Part shown: positions 1-13,515 of the stretch, piece by piece
Layout of the letters: each line of letters starts with the position of its first letter
Numbering within the stretch: the first letter of the stretch is position 1
NCBI GenBank assembly: GCA_024305405.1
Contig: JAKNDB010000107.1
Location: 5,068,501 to 5,132,500 of the forward strand
Origin: Dirofilaria immitis
Lineage: Eukaryota > Nematoda > Chromadorea > Rhabditida > Onchocercidae
Direction: 5' to 3'
DNA: 64,000 bases
Notes under the pieces: model-generated
Databases searched by the model: none
Seen by the model: the letters and a program-made list of their open reading frames with translations, nothing else
Told to the model about the DNA's origin: nothing
Program-made: the position numbers and the translations under genes

Positions 1-2937
1 AGCAAGTGATAAAATAAATGATAATCAGTTATCGTTAATCCCGAACAACGAAAAATGATAAATAAAATAATTTTGAAAAAAAAGTTGATAATCGTTTGAA
101 TTGATCATCTGAACGAGTATAGCGATATATTTCAGCAAAGCATGCATAACAGATAATATTTTTTATCACTGGTCAGGAAAAATGAAATGATAAATTTAAG
201 TAAAATCTATTTAAAAGACAAACAAACTAGTTCGTGTATTCATTAAAAGTTGAAATTTACATATTTTCTCATGCTTATTTAATTTCTACAATGTCAACAA
301 ACAAATGTTTGTAATTTTTTTGCTTTCTTCAAAAGTGAGAAAGATTAAAATATTTTTAAATCATAAATTGAAATAATTTTTTCATTTATATATTGCTTAA
401 ATAATATAATATATTTCCAGAAATTTATTCATTTCTGGGAATATTTCAAATTTAAATATTAACTTTTGTAATGAAAAAAGCGAGAAAGAAGGAATGCACC
501 AATTGACATTTATGTGAATTTAAATTAATAATTTAATAACATGCAATATCACAAATGAAATAGGCAAAGCTTAATCAAGAAGACTACAAAGTTATGTTGA
601 TGGGTTTTTTCTAAAATGCATGAATTAATGATTTTATTAGATGTGTTGGAAGGACAAATTTATATAACATCGCTTAATCATTACTGATAATAATCAGGTT
701 AACTGAATTTAATTCAATTTTAATCATACCTTATGCAAAGTAAGCATAGCTTTTGATTTTAGGTTAATTATTTATAATTTATTTCAAAACTTTCACTTTC
801 TAAATTTTTGTTAACATTTAATCAAGTAATTTTTTTACTTTTTTTTAAATAAAAGAAAAATTTTGGTTGAAAATGAAATTAATAAAATAATGAAATGAAC
901 AACAGTCATTAGTTAGCATTTAGTAAATCTTACGAGACATGGCATTTTATTTGATAATCATCTGAACAATTTCAAAATTATTAACCACAGTAACTATATA
1001 TCTCAAATATTTATTGTTTATATATTTCTATTGATTTATTGTTAAGGTTGAAAATTTGCAAACTTCTGGTTCTTTTGTTTAAATTACTTCCTTCTCTAAT
1101 CATTGAATTACTTTTTCTTTCTACATTTTGCTAGAATTACTTATTAGTGAAATATTATTATTTAAATTTCAAATTAAAATATTTTAAAGATGATTAATCA
1201 GAAAAAAAGAAAGAGAATTATTATTAATGAAATGTTATCATTTGAATTTTATCATTATATTAAGATATATTTAAAATTTTTAAACTAAAAAGGAAGAAAC
1301 AAAACAATATTATAAACAAATTAAAAAAATTAATAATATACGATTAAAACTAATAATAAGCACTGAAATTTTAGTAGCTAACTGATAGGCTAGCCAAGAT
1401 CATGTAATACTAAATAGAACATTTTAATAGCAAATAATAATATAGTCCATACAAATAAAATTTAAATTGACATATTATGAAATTGAAAAATGTACACTGT
1501 GTTGAAGGCAAAGAAAACCTTTCCAAAAAGCTCCTGTAATTAAATGAACCTGTAATTAATCTTATTTTCAGATTTCAACCCTTGATTCACTACAAAAGTT
1601 TTATAATTATGTGAAGTTTTGATTGGATAATTTAAAAATAGCACAAATCACTAATGTGTAATGAACCAAAAAAAGTGTAATTATTATATAATTATTGTCT
1701 TGTTAGTTATATTTAAAAAAAGAAAACACTTGCTTTTTGCTAAATTATTTTATGTAAAAAATTTCAATTCAGCTTTGAATTTCGAAATAATGACGAAATT
1801 CACAACTTTTTATCTTAAGCTAATGATTTGGATAATAATTATGCTAGTATTGAGTTTCTGAATAAGAGAATAATAATACGTAATAATCAAACCAAAAAAC
1901 TTGCAATGAATTAGTTTGCTATATTTGAACAAACTATTACATGAAAAGTTTTAGACTTATCTAAAATCTTTGAAATGCATCAATTTAATTTAGACATATC
2001 GATATCAAAAATTTGTTGAAAAAAATCAAAATATTGTGTAATATTTATGCTTCTATTTCACATATTTAAATTTCATTCAAAGCTATCTTTTATTTGCATT
2101 TGTTAATTTAATGATTTTAGTACAATTCTCGTATTTACTATCATTAGTTGAACCTAAATGATAGAAGCTGCATAATCGTACTTCACATTTCAATGTATTT
2201 TGATATATGCTTCAAGAAGATACAGTAAAATCTTCCTTCTATTTACAGTAAGTAATATGCACCGTACCAGACAGAGGATATAAAGTATCATGTCTATTTA
2301 GCTATTCTAATTTATGCAAGTTTTCTCGAAATTTCGTTTTTTGAGTAAATAAAGCGAAATCAATTGATATAACGGATTTAATTAGATAAATTGCTTTTAT
2401 TCAAAGCATGCAATATTTAGCATGACGCACGATAGGCTAGTTATTGCAGTACTCATCTATCTTAATAGTAATATATTCCGTGTTTGGTTTCATTTTACGC
2501 AATTTTTTTCTTTTGCTTCATTGGATTGTAAATCAAATATTCAAGTCAATGAAGCTGAAAATAGTGAATAGCTAAATTCATGTGATTAATGTGTACAAAT
2601 GATAGAAGGACGATAAGTATCTGAAATATATTTAAATTTAAATAAGATAAGTGATACAAAAGACGAAATAAATATCTTTGATGACAGAAAAATCTCATTG
2701 TATTCTATTGTCTACAATATATTAACAATAATTATTTATTATATTTAAAAGCCATTTAGTAAATAAGATTAAGTTAATATTCGAGAATTGTAAAGTACTC
2801 AAAGGTCGATGAAATATTTTTATTAGCGAAAGGATAACGAGATATTAAGAAAAATATCAAGCGGATAATTTAATAATTCGAATATATTAAAATAATCGAT
2901 TCATGCCAGGATCAATCGTTATTGTTTAGCGCATTCA

Positions 2938-3007
<70 letters not shown>
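2938..3007. repeat. (ATT)n microsatellite
   Basis: About 23 uninterrupted ATT units. This is a simple-sequence repeat in intergenic DNA and is probably length-polymorphic. Confidence 0.98.
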
Positions 3008-3008
<1 letters not shown>

Positions 3009-3954
3009 ACAAACATTAAAAATCTATGTGAAAATCAAAGATAAAAATAATTATAAAATATTATTAAACATCAATTATTATATTATTTTTATTATAAAAG
3101 AATAATTTTAGCAACTTCGAAAGGATTGAATGAAATTATATTTAGCATGCAATTAGAAAAATAGTTAAAAGAAGCGAAGAGGAAAGGAAAAATGATACGA
3201 AATAATATTAAATGATAATAAAATGTTGGCAAGAAGAGAAGTCAAGCAAATAAAAATGTCAGACAAAGGAAATAGAATATTAATTTCATTGAAATTATTA
3301 ATTACTTATCATAAATATTAAGAATTGAATATATCTGAATTGATATGAATTTCCTTAATACGACACCTGTATCAGATATATGTATATGCATATATATATA
3401 TGAATTGCTGGATTGATATAACAGATAAACAAGTTTTTAATGAGATGTAGGAAAATGACTGCAATTTTGAAGTGTCTATTTTAAATGGAATAGAAGTACA
3501 TTTTTAGTCTCAACGCATTTCAAAATTTCCATTTAAACTATAATTGAATTTATAAGAAATTTGAACGCTTTTTTTTCAATTTTCTACAACTATATCGATT
3601 CTATAAATCGTGATCTTGATGCATTTGCATGCTAAGTGATTCTAATTAAATTTTCAAATATTCAGATGTCATGCCAACGGAAAGATTCTTATCTTCTGAT
3701 ATTCCAAAAAATCGAATTAAAATATTGTTTTTAGCTAATTCTATCTTAATTACTGATTTTTAGAACCCGTCAAGATTGAAGCGATTGAATGAAAATTCAT
3801 TCCATATACTTTGAACATTTAAATGTCTTACTTTTCTCTCCACATTTCTATGCTATATATTATTTTAATTATATCAAAATATCAATTAATGAAGGGAAAC
3901 ATTCAAATTACGAAATTATTTTATTGTTGATAATTTTTATGGGAGGTGATCGAT

Positions 3955-3956
<2 letters not shown>

Positions 3957-4023
<67 letters not shown>
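3957..4023. repeat. (ATT)n microsatellite, second array
   Basis: About 22 ATT/TTA units, roughly 1 kb from the first array and on the same strand phase. The long poly-Ile, poly-Leu and poly-Asn ORFs overlapping it come only from the repeat and are not genes. Confidence 0.98.
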
Positions 4024-4024
<1 letters not shown>

Positions 4025-7000
4025 TAACGTTGTTATTATTAAAGTATTTATTTAAGCTTTCGTTGTGTAATCTAATCTTTCGTTCAATGTTTTTCCAATA
4101 CATGTTCTCATCAATAATTGTTTATATATGCTATTATCTCAAATATCATCAATTGAAATAAATTATTTTTCTTTTTTTTTGTAAAGAATACATTAAAAAT
4201 TTGATTTGCTTTCGCTGTTTATTATTTACACACAATTTCTTGATAATTTTTTTATTTTTACTATAAAATAAAACTCAAATCATTATTTATTGCTATCAAA
4301 TATTTGAGAAGTTATTGACAATACTTGACAAAACCTATTAAGAAGTTATTCATTTTGAAATTTGATTTGTTTCTATTAAAAACTAAAAATCTTATAATTT
4401 TTGCATTACTTTCAATTTCGTCAAATTTTATTGGTTTTTTGGGCATTCTAATTCAAGTAAGTATATTATACTAAAAATACAACAAATTACATCGAAGACA
4501 AATCAAAATTCATTTTTTTCTCTCATAAAAATTTACAAATCTCCGATATTAATCGAAATTTTTTTACTATATTAAACATTTAGTATTTAGGTCATTATGC
4601 AAAAATATATTCAAATTTTTATATTAGTCAATTCTATCATCTCATTTTTACTTCACTTATTATCAAAGAATTGATATCTAAAATTTGAAATACTTTACAA
4701 TAAGAAGGCTGTTCCCAACACTATCAAATTTTGTCAACATAAAATACTTTGTCCTATCATTACTGATATTTTCTCCACTCATTGATACCATATCAATTTT
4801 CTCAATTATTTACTGAAATAATTAATTGAAAAATAATTAATTATCTCATAAATAATATGAAAAATGTTACCTTCACACTAATCGACATACATATTATAAT
4901 GATATTGGCAGGAATATTAGCGAAAATAGCAATCATTTTATATGCACTGAAAATTTTTTAAATTTAATTATATGAAATGCATATAAAGTTGCAAATTGCA
5001 GTTGAGGGTAAAATTAATCAAAGTTATCCGCGATATCATCATAGGAAAATATAGAGCTCAATATATTTCATATCACCGATACAATATAGAATAGCTACAA
5101 TACTTATAATATTTTAAAAATCCTGCTATGATGAACATAGACTCTGAAATTCATAGCACAAAATATTTTAAAAATATTATTATAAAATTCATAGCTATAA
5201 TATTCAGAATATTTTGAACAATTGTTTTTAATAATAATTGTTTTCTATAAAAGAATAATGCTGATTCGAATATTTGAAATCTTCTAGAAATCTTTAATGA
5301 AATGAAAGTATAGCAAAACAACTTGGTAACTTGGCAACTTGGCAATATATGAAGCATTTAGCGTTATTATTCAAAAAACAATAATGCATCAAGTAAATTC
5401 CTCATTTCTACAAGAATTAAATTCTTTACTATTTTAAGCTATTTTAGCAAAATTTGCAATTTAAATATTATAGTCTAGGAAATATATACGAAGTAATGAA
5501 TAATGATTTGCGAGTAAATTCGATTTTCATTTATATTTATGATATAATATCAAAGTATGCGGAATATTTAATTTGCTTATCAATTATCAAAATCACAAAT
5601 ATCACGGAAAGGAAGAAAAACTCAAATTGTTAACGAATAATAAATAATTTGTAAACTAAAAATGCTTCTTTCATGCTGGCACTCTCCATCTCAATGTTTT
5701 AGAAGCAGAATTTTGAGAAATATAATAAACAATTCATACTTTTAATTCTAAATATTTCTTTTTTTTCACTTCATTTAAAGAGTTTCTGAATATTATAATT
5801 AATTAAACTATAAAAGTATTGCTTTAAATATTATGTTATTACTTTAAATATTTTCGTATTTTTAGCGATTATCGGTTCAAAAATATTGAATAGCAAAATA
5901 AGTAGAAAGAATAATTGAATCTCGTGACTTAATTACGATTACGAGCACCAATCATGATTACGAAAATAAGTTACGATTACGTAGGATAATTGTAATTACG
6001 CGAATTAATTATAACTATATATTTATAACGATAAATAAATGAACAATTTTTGTTTCTATTTGTCTTAGTATAAAGAAAAGAATAGGATTTTAATTGTTTA
6101 TTATTTATTTGGATGAATGAAAGGTTTCGCTTACTGAAAATCGTAATGAAATAAATGAAGCGATAAAATGCGCTTTTTAAGCATAAGAATACTTGAAGTA
6201 TCTTTTCTTCAAGTGTATTTTTCATATTATTGTTAGTGTTATTGTTAAAATTCTCTAAAGATGGTTTTAAGTTAAGAAAAAGATTACATTTTGTATTTTC
6301 TTTTAATTCATCATCTTTATCCTAATCCTAACAATCATTAAATAATTGAATAAATGAAAGTTATACTAATTTTATTTTAATTATTTTAACTATTATTGCT
6401 TTCTTTAGCAAAAATCTGAACGAATTTATTTTTTGAAAGAAAAAAGAAACCAATAAATTATATAAATTACATTAATTTAATAGAAATCCATTACTTCGTT
6501 ATCATTTCATGCATAAAAATCTTTCTTTAATTAACAATAATGAGATGCTAGAAATTATTATTCGTCGAACTTTTAAATTGGATAAATTCTCGCCAAATTA
6601 ATTAAATTATTCCTAAATTAATCAATCCAATGCATCGAGACTTTTTCACTTCTGCGTCAAATTTTATTGCAATATAACGGTGTAAAATTAGAATAAAAAA
6701 GGATAATTGTAAGAGATTGATTAAAAGATATAATTTGATGCAAAAAAATTAGTTAAAATAATTAAAATGAAATTAATATGCTTTTGTTAAAATACTGTCT
6801 ATATTTAAATGGAAAAAAAGTTTATTTTAGTATTAAATAAGGTAATTAAATAGAAACTGAAGTTTGATGTTTGCTAATTTAATCTCAATTTGCAGTTTTA
6901 TTTTCTGCATAAAAACTGACAATTTGTTCTGCTCTTTGCTTAGTCTTTTCCATTAGGGTTGAAATTTCAAATAAATTTGCAAAATTTTTGAATAGCATTC

Positions 7001-7919
7001 ATCAAAAATTTCAATATTCAATACAAAGAGGACTAATGAGATAAGTAAACAATTATGCAATCATAAAAATAGAATTTTGCAGCAATAATTATCAATCTTC
7101 AGTTAAAATGATAAGTTGTAAATATTTTTGAAAAGCGATAAAATAAATAATCGACAGGAGAAATATTTCGTCTTCTGAATCTTATAAAGTTCCTCTTACA
7201 ACACAAATGATTTGTTGCATTGAAATTTTTAATTCGTTCAATTATTTTGCTTATTTTGCAAGACGAAACTTTGCAATAATTAAGACAATTGATGAAATTT
7301 GAAAGATTAAATTTTCTATTTTCAAAATACAATGGAATGGCTTTTTGTCAAACGAATAATAATAATCGATAAAACGACAAATAATTACATGTTATTAATA
7401 ATAAATTTATGAAACGTACTGTACAGAGGAATAATTAGAAAATCAGTATAATGCCTTCCATAATTCTTAATTAATTCGTACCTTTTAAACAATTTATCTA
7501 TGAAAACTTTTAAAAGCAGGAAAAAATTTCCGAAGAAAGAAAAACAATTTGATTGCTCCAACACTTTCTTTATCTTTCTTGCCTGGTCTGTGCCATATTT
7601 ATGCCCTACAAATGCTAAATTGTATCTAGTAACCAAAGAACTAACTTTAAGAAAATTATATTGGGCTAAATCAATGTATATTAGCCATCATTCTTTGTTC
7701 AGGAAAAAATTTATCAATTGATTAAAAAAATTTTTTTATAAAATTAATTTTGATTTTCTCGAACTTTTGGATGACTTATCTTTGCAATCAACACCTTAGA
7801 GCTATCTAACACTTAAAAATTATAAAATTTACGGAATAATTTATAAGGGAAAGACAAATCGGTTACATAAAAGTATTTTCTTGTTACCAATTAAATCTTT
7901 GCATTTAGGCATAATTCCC

Positions 7920-8308
7920 ATGAGACGTATTCTAAATTTGAATTTTACACTCTTTTGGATAAGTAGTAGCCTGGCACAGCTTTTCAAACTATTCTAGTGC
8001 AAAAATATTGTTACGAGATAGTTATCAAATTTTTCAGCATTGCTATTTATAATCAGATTCTTGATAACCTGAAGAAGAAAATAATCCATGTCGAATGTTT
8101 TGAGTGATAAATTCGAACTAAAGTTTGGTACTTTAAATTATCTTTCTTATAATTTGCAGAACCTGACATTTTTTCAGTTCACTGCACAGTAATAAAAGAT
8201 ACGGAATCTCGAGATAATCAACGAATTTCATCATTTGATGATAATGTTTTCTATAAGATTAAAACAGAGTTTAATATCAAAGAAGTGCTGCAAAACTTTG
8301 CCATCTAA
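7920..8308 (+). CDS. Tentative two-exon ORF, possibly NTR/TIMP-like fragment
   Basis: A possible exon at 8160-8308 follows a good acceptor (TTTGCAG) and reads about 49 codons to TAA with protein-like composition: PDIFSVHCTVIKDTESRDN, then FDDNVFYKIKTEFNIKEV. The pattern of a Cys-containing strand followed by Asp/Asn-x-Tyr-x-Ile-Lys loosely recalls N-terminal strands of netrin-like (NTR/TIMP) domains. A possible first exon at 7920-7962 starts MRRILNLNFTLFWI, resembling a signal-peptide core, and joins in phase through a GTAGTA donor. The Cys-x-Cys N-terminus of true TIMPs is not seen, and the ORF ends early. It may be a decayed fragment or chance; the family assignment is a guess. Confidence 0.18.
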
Positions 8309-11300
8309 TGACAGCTATCAATCAAAAGATGATAATATGAAATGCTTGGAAAAGTTAAGCTAATGTAAACAGTTTCATTAAAACTGGAATCATATTGATA
8401 AACAATGAGCTAGCAAATATGGATAAGAATAGAGAGGAAAATGAATGATCAAATAGTGATAACTTTGGGAAGCCTGATAGCTCATAGATTTTATAGAATG
8501 ATAATATTCTAATAACCAGATTCTAAAATCTTATAAAAAGAAACGACAAAAATAAGTATTGATCCTTTCTTTTCTTATTTTTTCTTTTATTGAAAAAAGA
8601 AGGCATGATATGAGTTAACGAATAAAATATAAGACTTTTGAATATTTGATCTTTTGAATTATCTTTTTTGAACTAATTATTCCTTGAAATTGTCTTTTTT
8701 GAATTAACTAATCTTTCTCAAATGATTTAATAGGGATATTTTTCTATGTTAGGCATTAAAATCTTCTAAACTAACCAATTTTTCAAACTACCTCTTTTTT
8801 CTGAATTAATCTTTCCTCGAACTACTTATTCGATACTTAGGCATCAAAAAATATCGTCTTTATCAATTAGTAGCCTTCTTATAAAAACTAATTGGCCACT
8901 TTTATGAAATAACCCGTAAGTGCTTATTTTTTTCTTTTTCAAAATCATTTTAATTTGAAATGATTTTATATTAGTTAGCAAAAGAAGAAAAATCCAAAAA
9001 AAAATTTTAAAAATAAAAAAGACTTAGTATCTTTTGATGTAAGAATATATTTATAAAATCCATAATATTTTGCATTTTTCGACATTTTTTTCTATGACTG
9101 ATTATAATGCGATGAAAAGAAAAGCAAAAGAACGACAAAATATTTTAACAAAAATTTGCATTAAAAAAAAAAGCGAAAAATTGCAAAAGTCTTTTTAGTC
9201 TAAAGGAAAACTCATTAATAATATTTTATGATCTTTTTATTTCAAATTTTTGCTCTTTTAATCGATATCCGTCAAAAATATGAACTTGTAAGTTCCTTAA
9301 AATGACATAAATACATATATACATATATATATAATCGTATCGTTTATTTTTTACCAAATAACAAATTGATTTTTTAATTTTATTTTTAAAAATTTATTTC
9401 AAACATTTTGATCATTTTTCTTTATTTTCATAACAATCTGATTAATTATCAAAGATTTTTCAAACAAAAAAATTTATTCATGCTAATGAATCAAAGTAGT
9501 GACTTTTAAAAATATATCATCATCATCATCACCAATATCACTATGATTGCAATATAACAAAATATTTTATGAAAGTACCATCGTGTACTACTTTGTAGAA
9601 GTACCATCGTATATTGGTTTGAAATTGTCCTCTCCTCTCTCACCAAACAATATGATGATATAACTGATTGTTTATTTTTAATTTTTAATTTTCTTTCCTC
9701 ACTCTTATCCGCTTTTCCATCAGCTGACTGCAATTTTTTGGTTTCCAAGGACACCTTACCTTTTCAACTTTTATTTAACACTTTGCTTACTCCTTGCGTC
9801 TTCCTTCTCTTTTGCCATTTATACTAGCTATCTTGAATTTTTAAGTCGTATCCTCAACATCGAATGCTCCTTTATTTTTTTTTTCAGCTTTTTAAACTTT
9901 TCATTTTTCATGAAAAATTATGAATCACTCATTCTTTTCGACATGGAAGGAGAAATCATCGGATGCTGGATGTGACATCTGTAACTTCTGGCTATTTGTC
10001 TCAAGAATATACATCCGATTTTTACATACTGCACTTTTGATATATGTCGATAAAATCCTTTAGTTAAGTTTGTTCTGACAAATTTTAAAAAGTTTTCTTT
10101 GTTTAGATGTTTATTCATATACGATGCGAAGTTTTTTTGACGATAATTTAGACATTATTATTGACTAGCTGATAAATTTTTAGAGATTTCAATCGAATGA
10201 TTGATATTTTTGAGTCGTTGAATTTCTATTTGAAAAAATATTTAGTATTGCAAATAAATAATCATATACCCATAAACATTTAATTTATCCGATGATATTA
10301 GCATTATTAATAAAGCTATTACGTTTCTCTTAGATTTGCTCAATTTATTTTCGTAGATAGCACTTTTGATCATAATGGATATTTATATGATTCTGATCGT
10401 GACTGAGATTTGATCATTATAAAGACTCATAAACTCTAAATCATGATAGATATTCGTAAGCTTTTATAAGTCATAAATCATAATAGATATTTGTAGGCTT
10501 TTGGTCATGACAGATATTATTTGATAATGACAAAGACTATCATGATAGAGATTCGTAAGCTTTAAATCATGAGAGTTATTTGTAAATGAAATAATATCAT
10601 CAAATAATTCTTTGAAAAAGCTTAGAATAGAATTTTAGAAGCCATCAATAATGATTTTGAAGCTTTTGTAACATACAGTATAGATGATATGGTACTGCCT
10701 TAGGAAGTATATACAGTATGAACGGCAAGAGAGTCAAATGATATGATATTGTAATTCTATTTTAATCGTTTAGAAAATGATTATAATTATTCTTCTTCAG
10801 ATGTTAGCCAAATAAATCCTAGCAGATGAATAAGGTCATTTATTATTGAATGGTTTGTTTCTTTTTTTAAATTTAATTCACTTTGTCGATAATTTGACAT
10901 GATTAAATACTATTCCAAGAAAGATTCGTTTTACGATTTTTTAATTTATCAATCGTTCAAAATACAAATACCATTTCTTATCGAATTCGTTTTTAAATAA
11001 TCATAAAACAATCAATCAATATCGTTCATTTGGAAAGTTTAATAAGTTGACAAAATCTGATTGTTTTTTTCTTTGAATATTTGACGATGACAATTATTAC
11101 GAATGAAATTTGTTCATAATAATGAATACTTTATTAAATATACTTACGTCGAACAATTCATCTCTGAATATTGAACGACAGTGAACGACCTATAATTAAG
11201 TTATAGGTATTATTATATTTACTTTTACATAAAAATTTCTGATCAATATATTGTATTCAAAAATAATAATAATTTATCACTTTTCCCACTCCAATAATAA

Positions 11301-13515
11301 TTTTTTTTTGGAACTTAGTGTTTTAAAGAGAAATAATCGATAATTAAATTCTCTATTTTTAAATTATTGACATAGACATTATCCTTATTTTACGATTAGA
11401 TTTTTCCATAGTATGATAACTATTAATCATGGGAATAGCTACGATAATAAAGACAGTAGTTCCATTAAGTTGATAATAAATATAAATGATGGTAATTAGA
11501 AATATGAAATGCTCTATTATTCGATATGATAATGATTTCACATAGCTATATTTTGCCGGTAGTTAAGTCCATTGAAATATTGAAACTTGAATTGAAATAA
11601 TTTATCCCATTTTCACAGAAATCATCTTCCAAAAATTGTTCGATAGAAGAGAGACTGTCATATCGACATATTCAAAATGATTTAGTTATGGAAAAAATTT
11701 GAATTTTTAAAAATCTTCCTTCCATGATGAAAAAAGCACAAATAATAGTCTTATAAAAATAATGATTTAGAAGAATAGTATTTTCTTGATAATTTAAGTA
11801 GTACATAAATTTAGAGTTCAAAGATCAAAATAATCACAGGAAAACTAACGATTAAAAATGATTAGATGAACTAATCGACAAAGTTTTTCGACCCTTTCGA
11901 TAAACAGTAATCAATGAAAGGCAAGGGTAACTTCATTTACAAATTTCTCCTATTTTCAATTTCTTCCTTTTCGCTATTTCTGATGGCAACGAATGAAAGT
12001 TATGCAAAATGTCTTTAATCAAAAGTGTAGAAAATCAGGAAACATTTACTATTTTGCTTCATCCTGAAACTTTGCATCATTAAATTTCCTCACTCCCTGA
12101 AGAAAAAAAAAGAAAGAAAATTTCATATTTTAGCTATTCTTACAAATTGTGATAAATTCTATTAAAGTTAAGCGATGAGATTTATTCATTTTGAATATGA
12201 TATCAAAATTTTTTTCATAAATTAATAAAAATGAAATTTCGACAAATTTAAAATAATTCATAATTTCGTATACAAAATAAATAAGAAATAATCAATAGTT
12301 TATAAAATAACATATAAAGAATGAAAATGTTTGAAGAGAGAAATAGAGAATATTTCAAACAAATTTCATTAAGCGATATAATTTTTTTAACGAGAATTTT
12401 CTTTAGACATTAGGTTTGGAATATTATATATTAGTAGTATGAAAAAGTAACGGCAGAAATATTCAATAAAATATCTCCAATGAAAGGAGAAGATAGAATG
12501 TAAGATATATTAAAGAGAAGATAGGAATGAAAGAATTGTTTCGAGCATTGCGATACCATAACAAATTTTATTAGATTTTGTTGATCAAATTTTATTGCAA
12601 AACCTCGTATAAGGCAATAAATTTAATTAACTGACAAGAAACAAGAATGGATGGATGCATTCGAGTTAAATTGCATATACCAAAATTACTCAATGCAAAT
12701 AGTCGATCTCACTGAATAAGAACTAAATTTTCAAAACTTTTCATGTTTTTATGTGACATATCAACAGGATGACCTCAGATTTTTAAGAAGAAATCTTCAA
12801 TAATATATGATAGTTGCATGCTTATTTTTGCAGTTTGGCTTTTTTCTTTTTGATTATCTTTTTTTTTTTGGAATGTTGATATGTGAATTGATCGTAAATG
12901 ATAAATTTATTGTAACAGTGATATTGCAAAAACTGAAATCAATATATCGACAAAATAGAATATTTGGAAACTAGAAAACAGAAATGAAATGATATTTTGT
13001 CCGACGCATTATATAAAGCACTTATTTGTAAAAACCAAGTGAAATTTCTTGTTAGTTATTTAATTTTTCTTCCTGAAAAATCAATTGAATCTCGTTAAAT
13101 GGCATCACTGTCAATGAATAGGTCACAGTGCTTTCGATAACCCGTTCAGACATATTATTTCGAGGTATGCTTTGCATTACAAATATATCAATGCCAGTAC
13201 GATGCTAAGATATTCTTTCTTTCTATGTTCATTATATCGTAAACGGACTTAAATATGAATACTCATAGTTTTAAAATTTCCGATGAGTTTGATGACGCGT
13301 AGATTAAACAATCATCGAAAAACTCTTGATTTCTTCGAACAAAAACACGCTGCGTGTATTTGTAAGCTTGCAAAAGTAGAAAATCTCATGACTGGCCAGG
13401 AAGTTATAATTACTTCACCGGTAGATTAATAACTAAACGACAGTACAGTTTTGAAAACGAAACATTACAGATCATTTGGAAATGCAAGTGGAATTTAAGG
13501 ATATGATGGAAGATT
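8309..13515. other. Gene-free region between tentative ORF and DPF gene
   Basis: No recognisable exon. It contains a minisatellite at 10436-10587, a short (ATC)n run near 9515-9532 and a direct repeat of GAAGTACCATCGT near 9571 and 9599. Reverse-strand ORFs at 9506-9754 and 9918-10118 have somewhat protein-like composition but match nothing I recognise and lack convincing splice sites or starts. The last part, about 13.0-13.5 kb, probably includes the 3' UTR of the DPF gene. Confidence 0.5.
10436..10587. repeat. Degenerate minisatellite
   Basis: Four to five imperfect copies of a unit close to TAAATCATGATAGATATT followed by CGTAAGCTTTT occur at about 10436, 10473, 10504, 10538 and 10563. Spacing varies between about 25 and 37 bases. 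The copies differ by several substitutions, so the array is old. No function is evident. Confidence 0.75.

Larger units (their letters stand above)
1..7919. other. Gene-poor AT-rich region
   Basis: No exon chain can be supported here. The stretch is dominated by A and T runs, two ATT microsatellites (listed separately) and short chance ORFs on both strands with low-complexity Ile/Lys/Asn/Phe composition. Around 5905-6005 the motif TTACGATTACG recurs several times in imperfect form. I see no conserved domain. Confidence 0.6.

Noticed and set aside
3789..4161. ORFs on both strands with poly-Ile, poly-Leu or poly-Asn
   Set aside because: Products of reading the (ATT)n array in different frames; no start context or domain.
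7385..7721. Overlapping ORFs of about 80 codons on both strands
   Set aside because: Mutual shadows in a slightly GC-richer patch; neither translation is recognisable.
9506..9754. Reverse-strand ORF with basic, protein-like N-terminal part
   Set aside because: Begins at GTG, no acceptor, ends in poly-Met/Ile from an (ATC)n run, and matches no family I know.
9918..10118. Reverse-strand 66-codon ORF
   Set aside because: No recognisable domain or splice context; isolated in gene-poor DNA.
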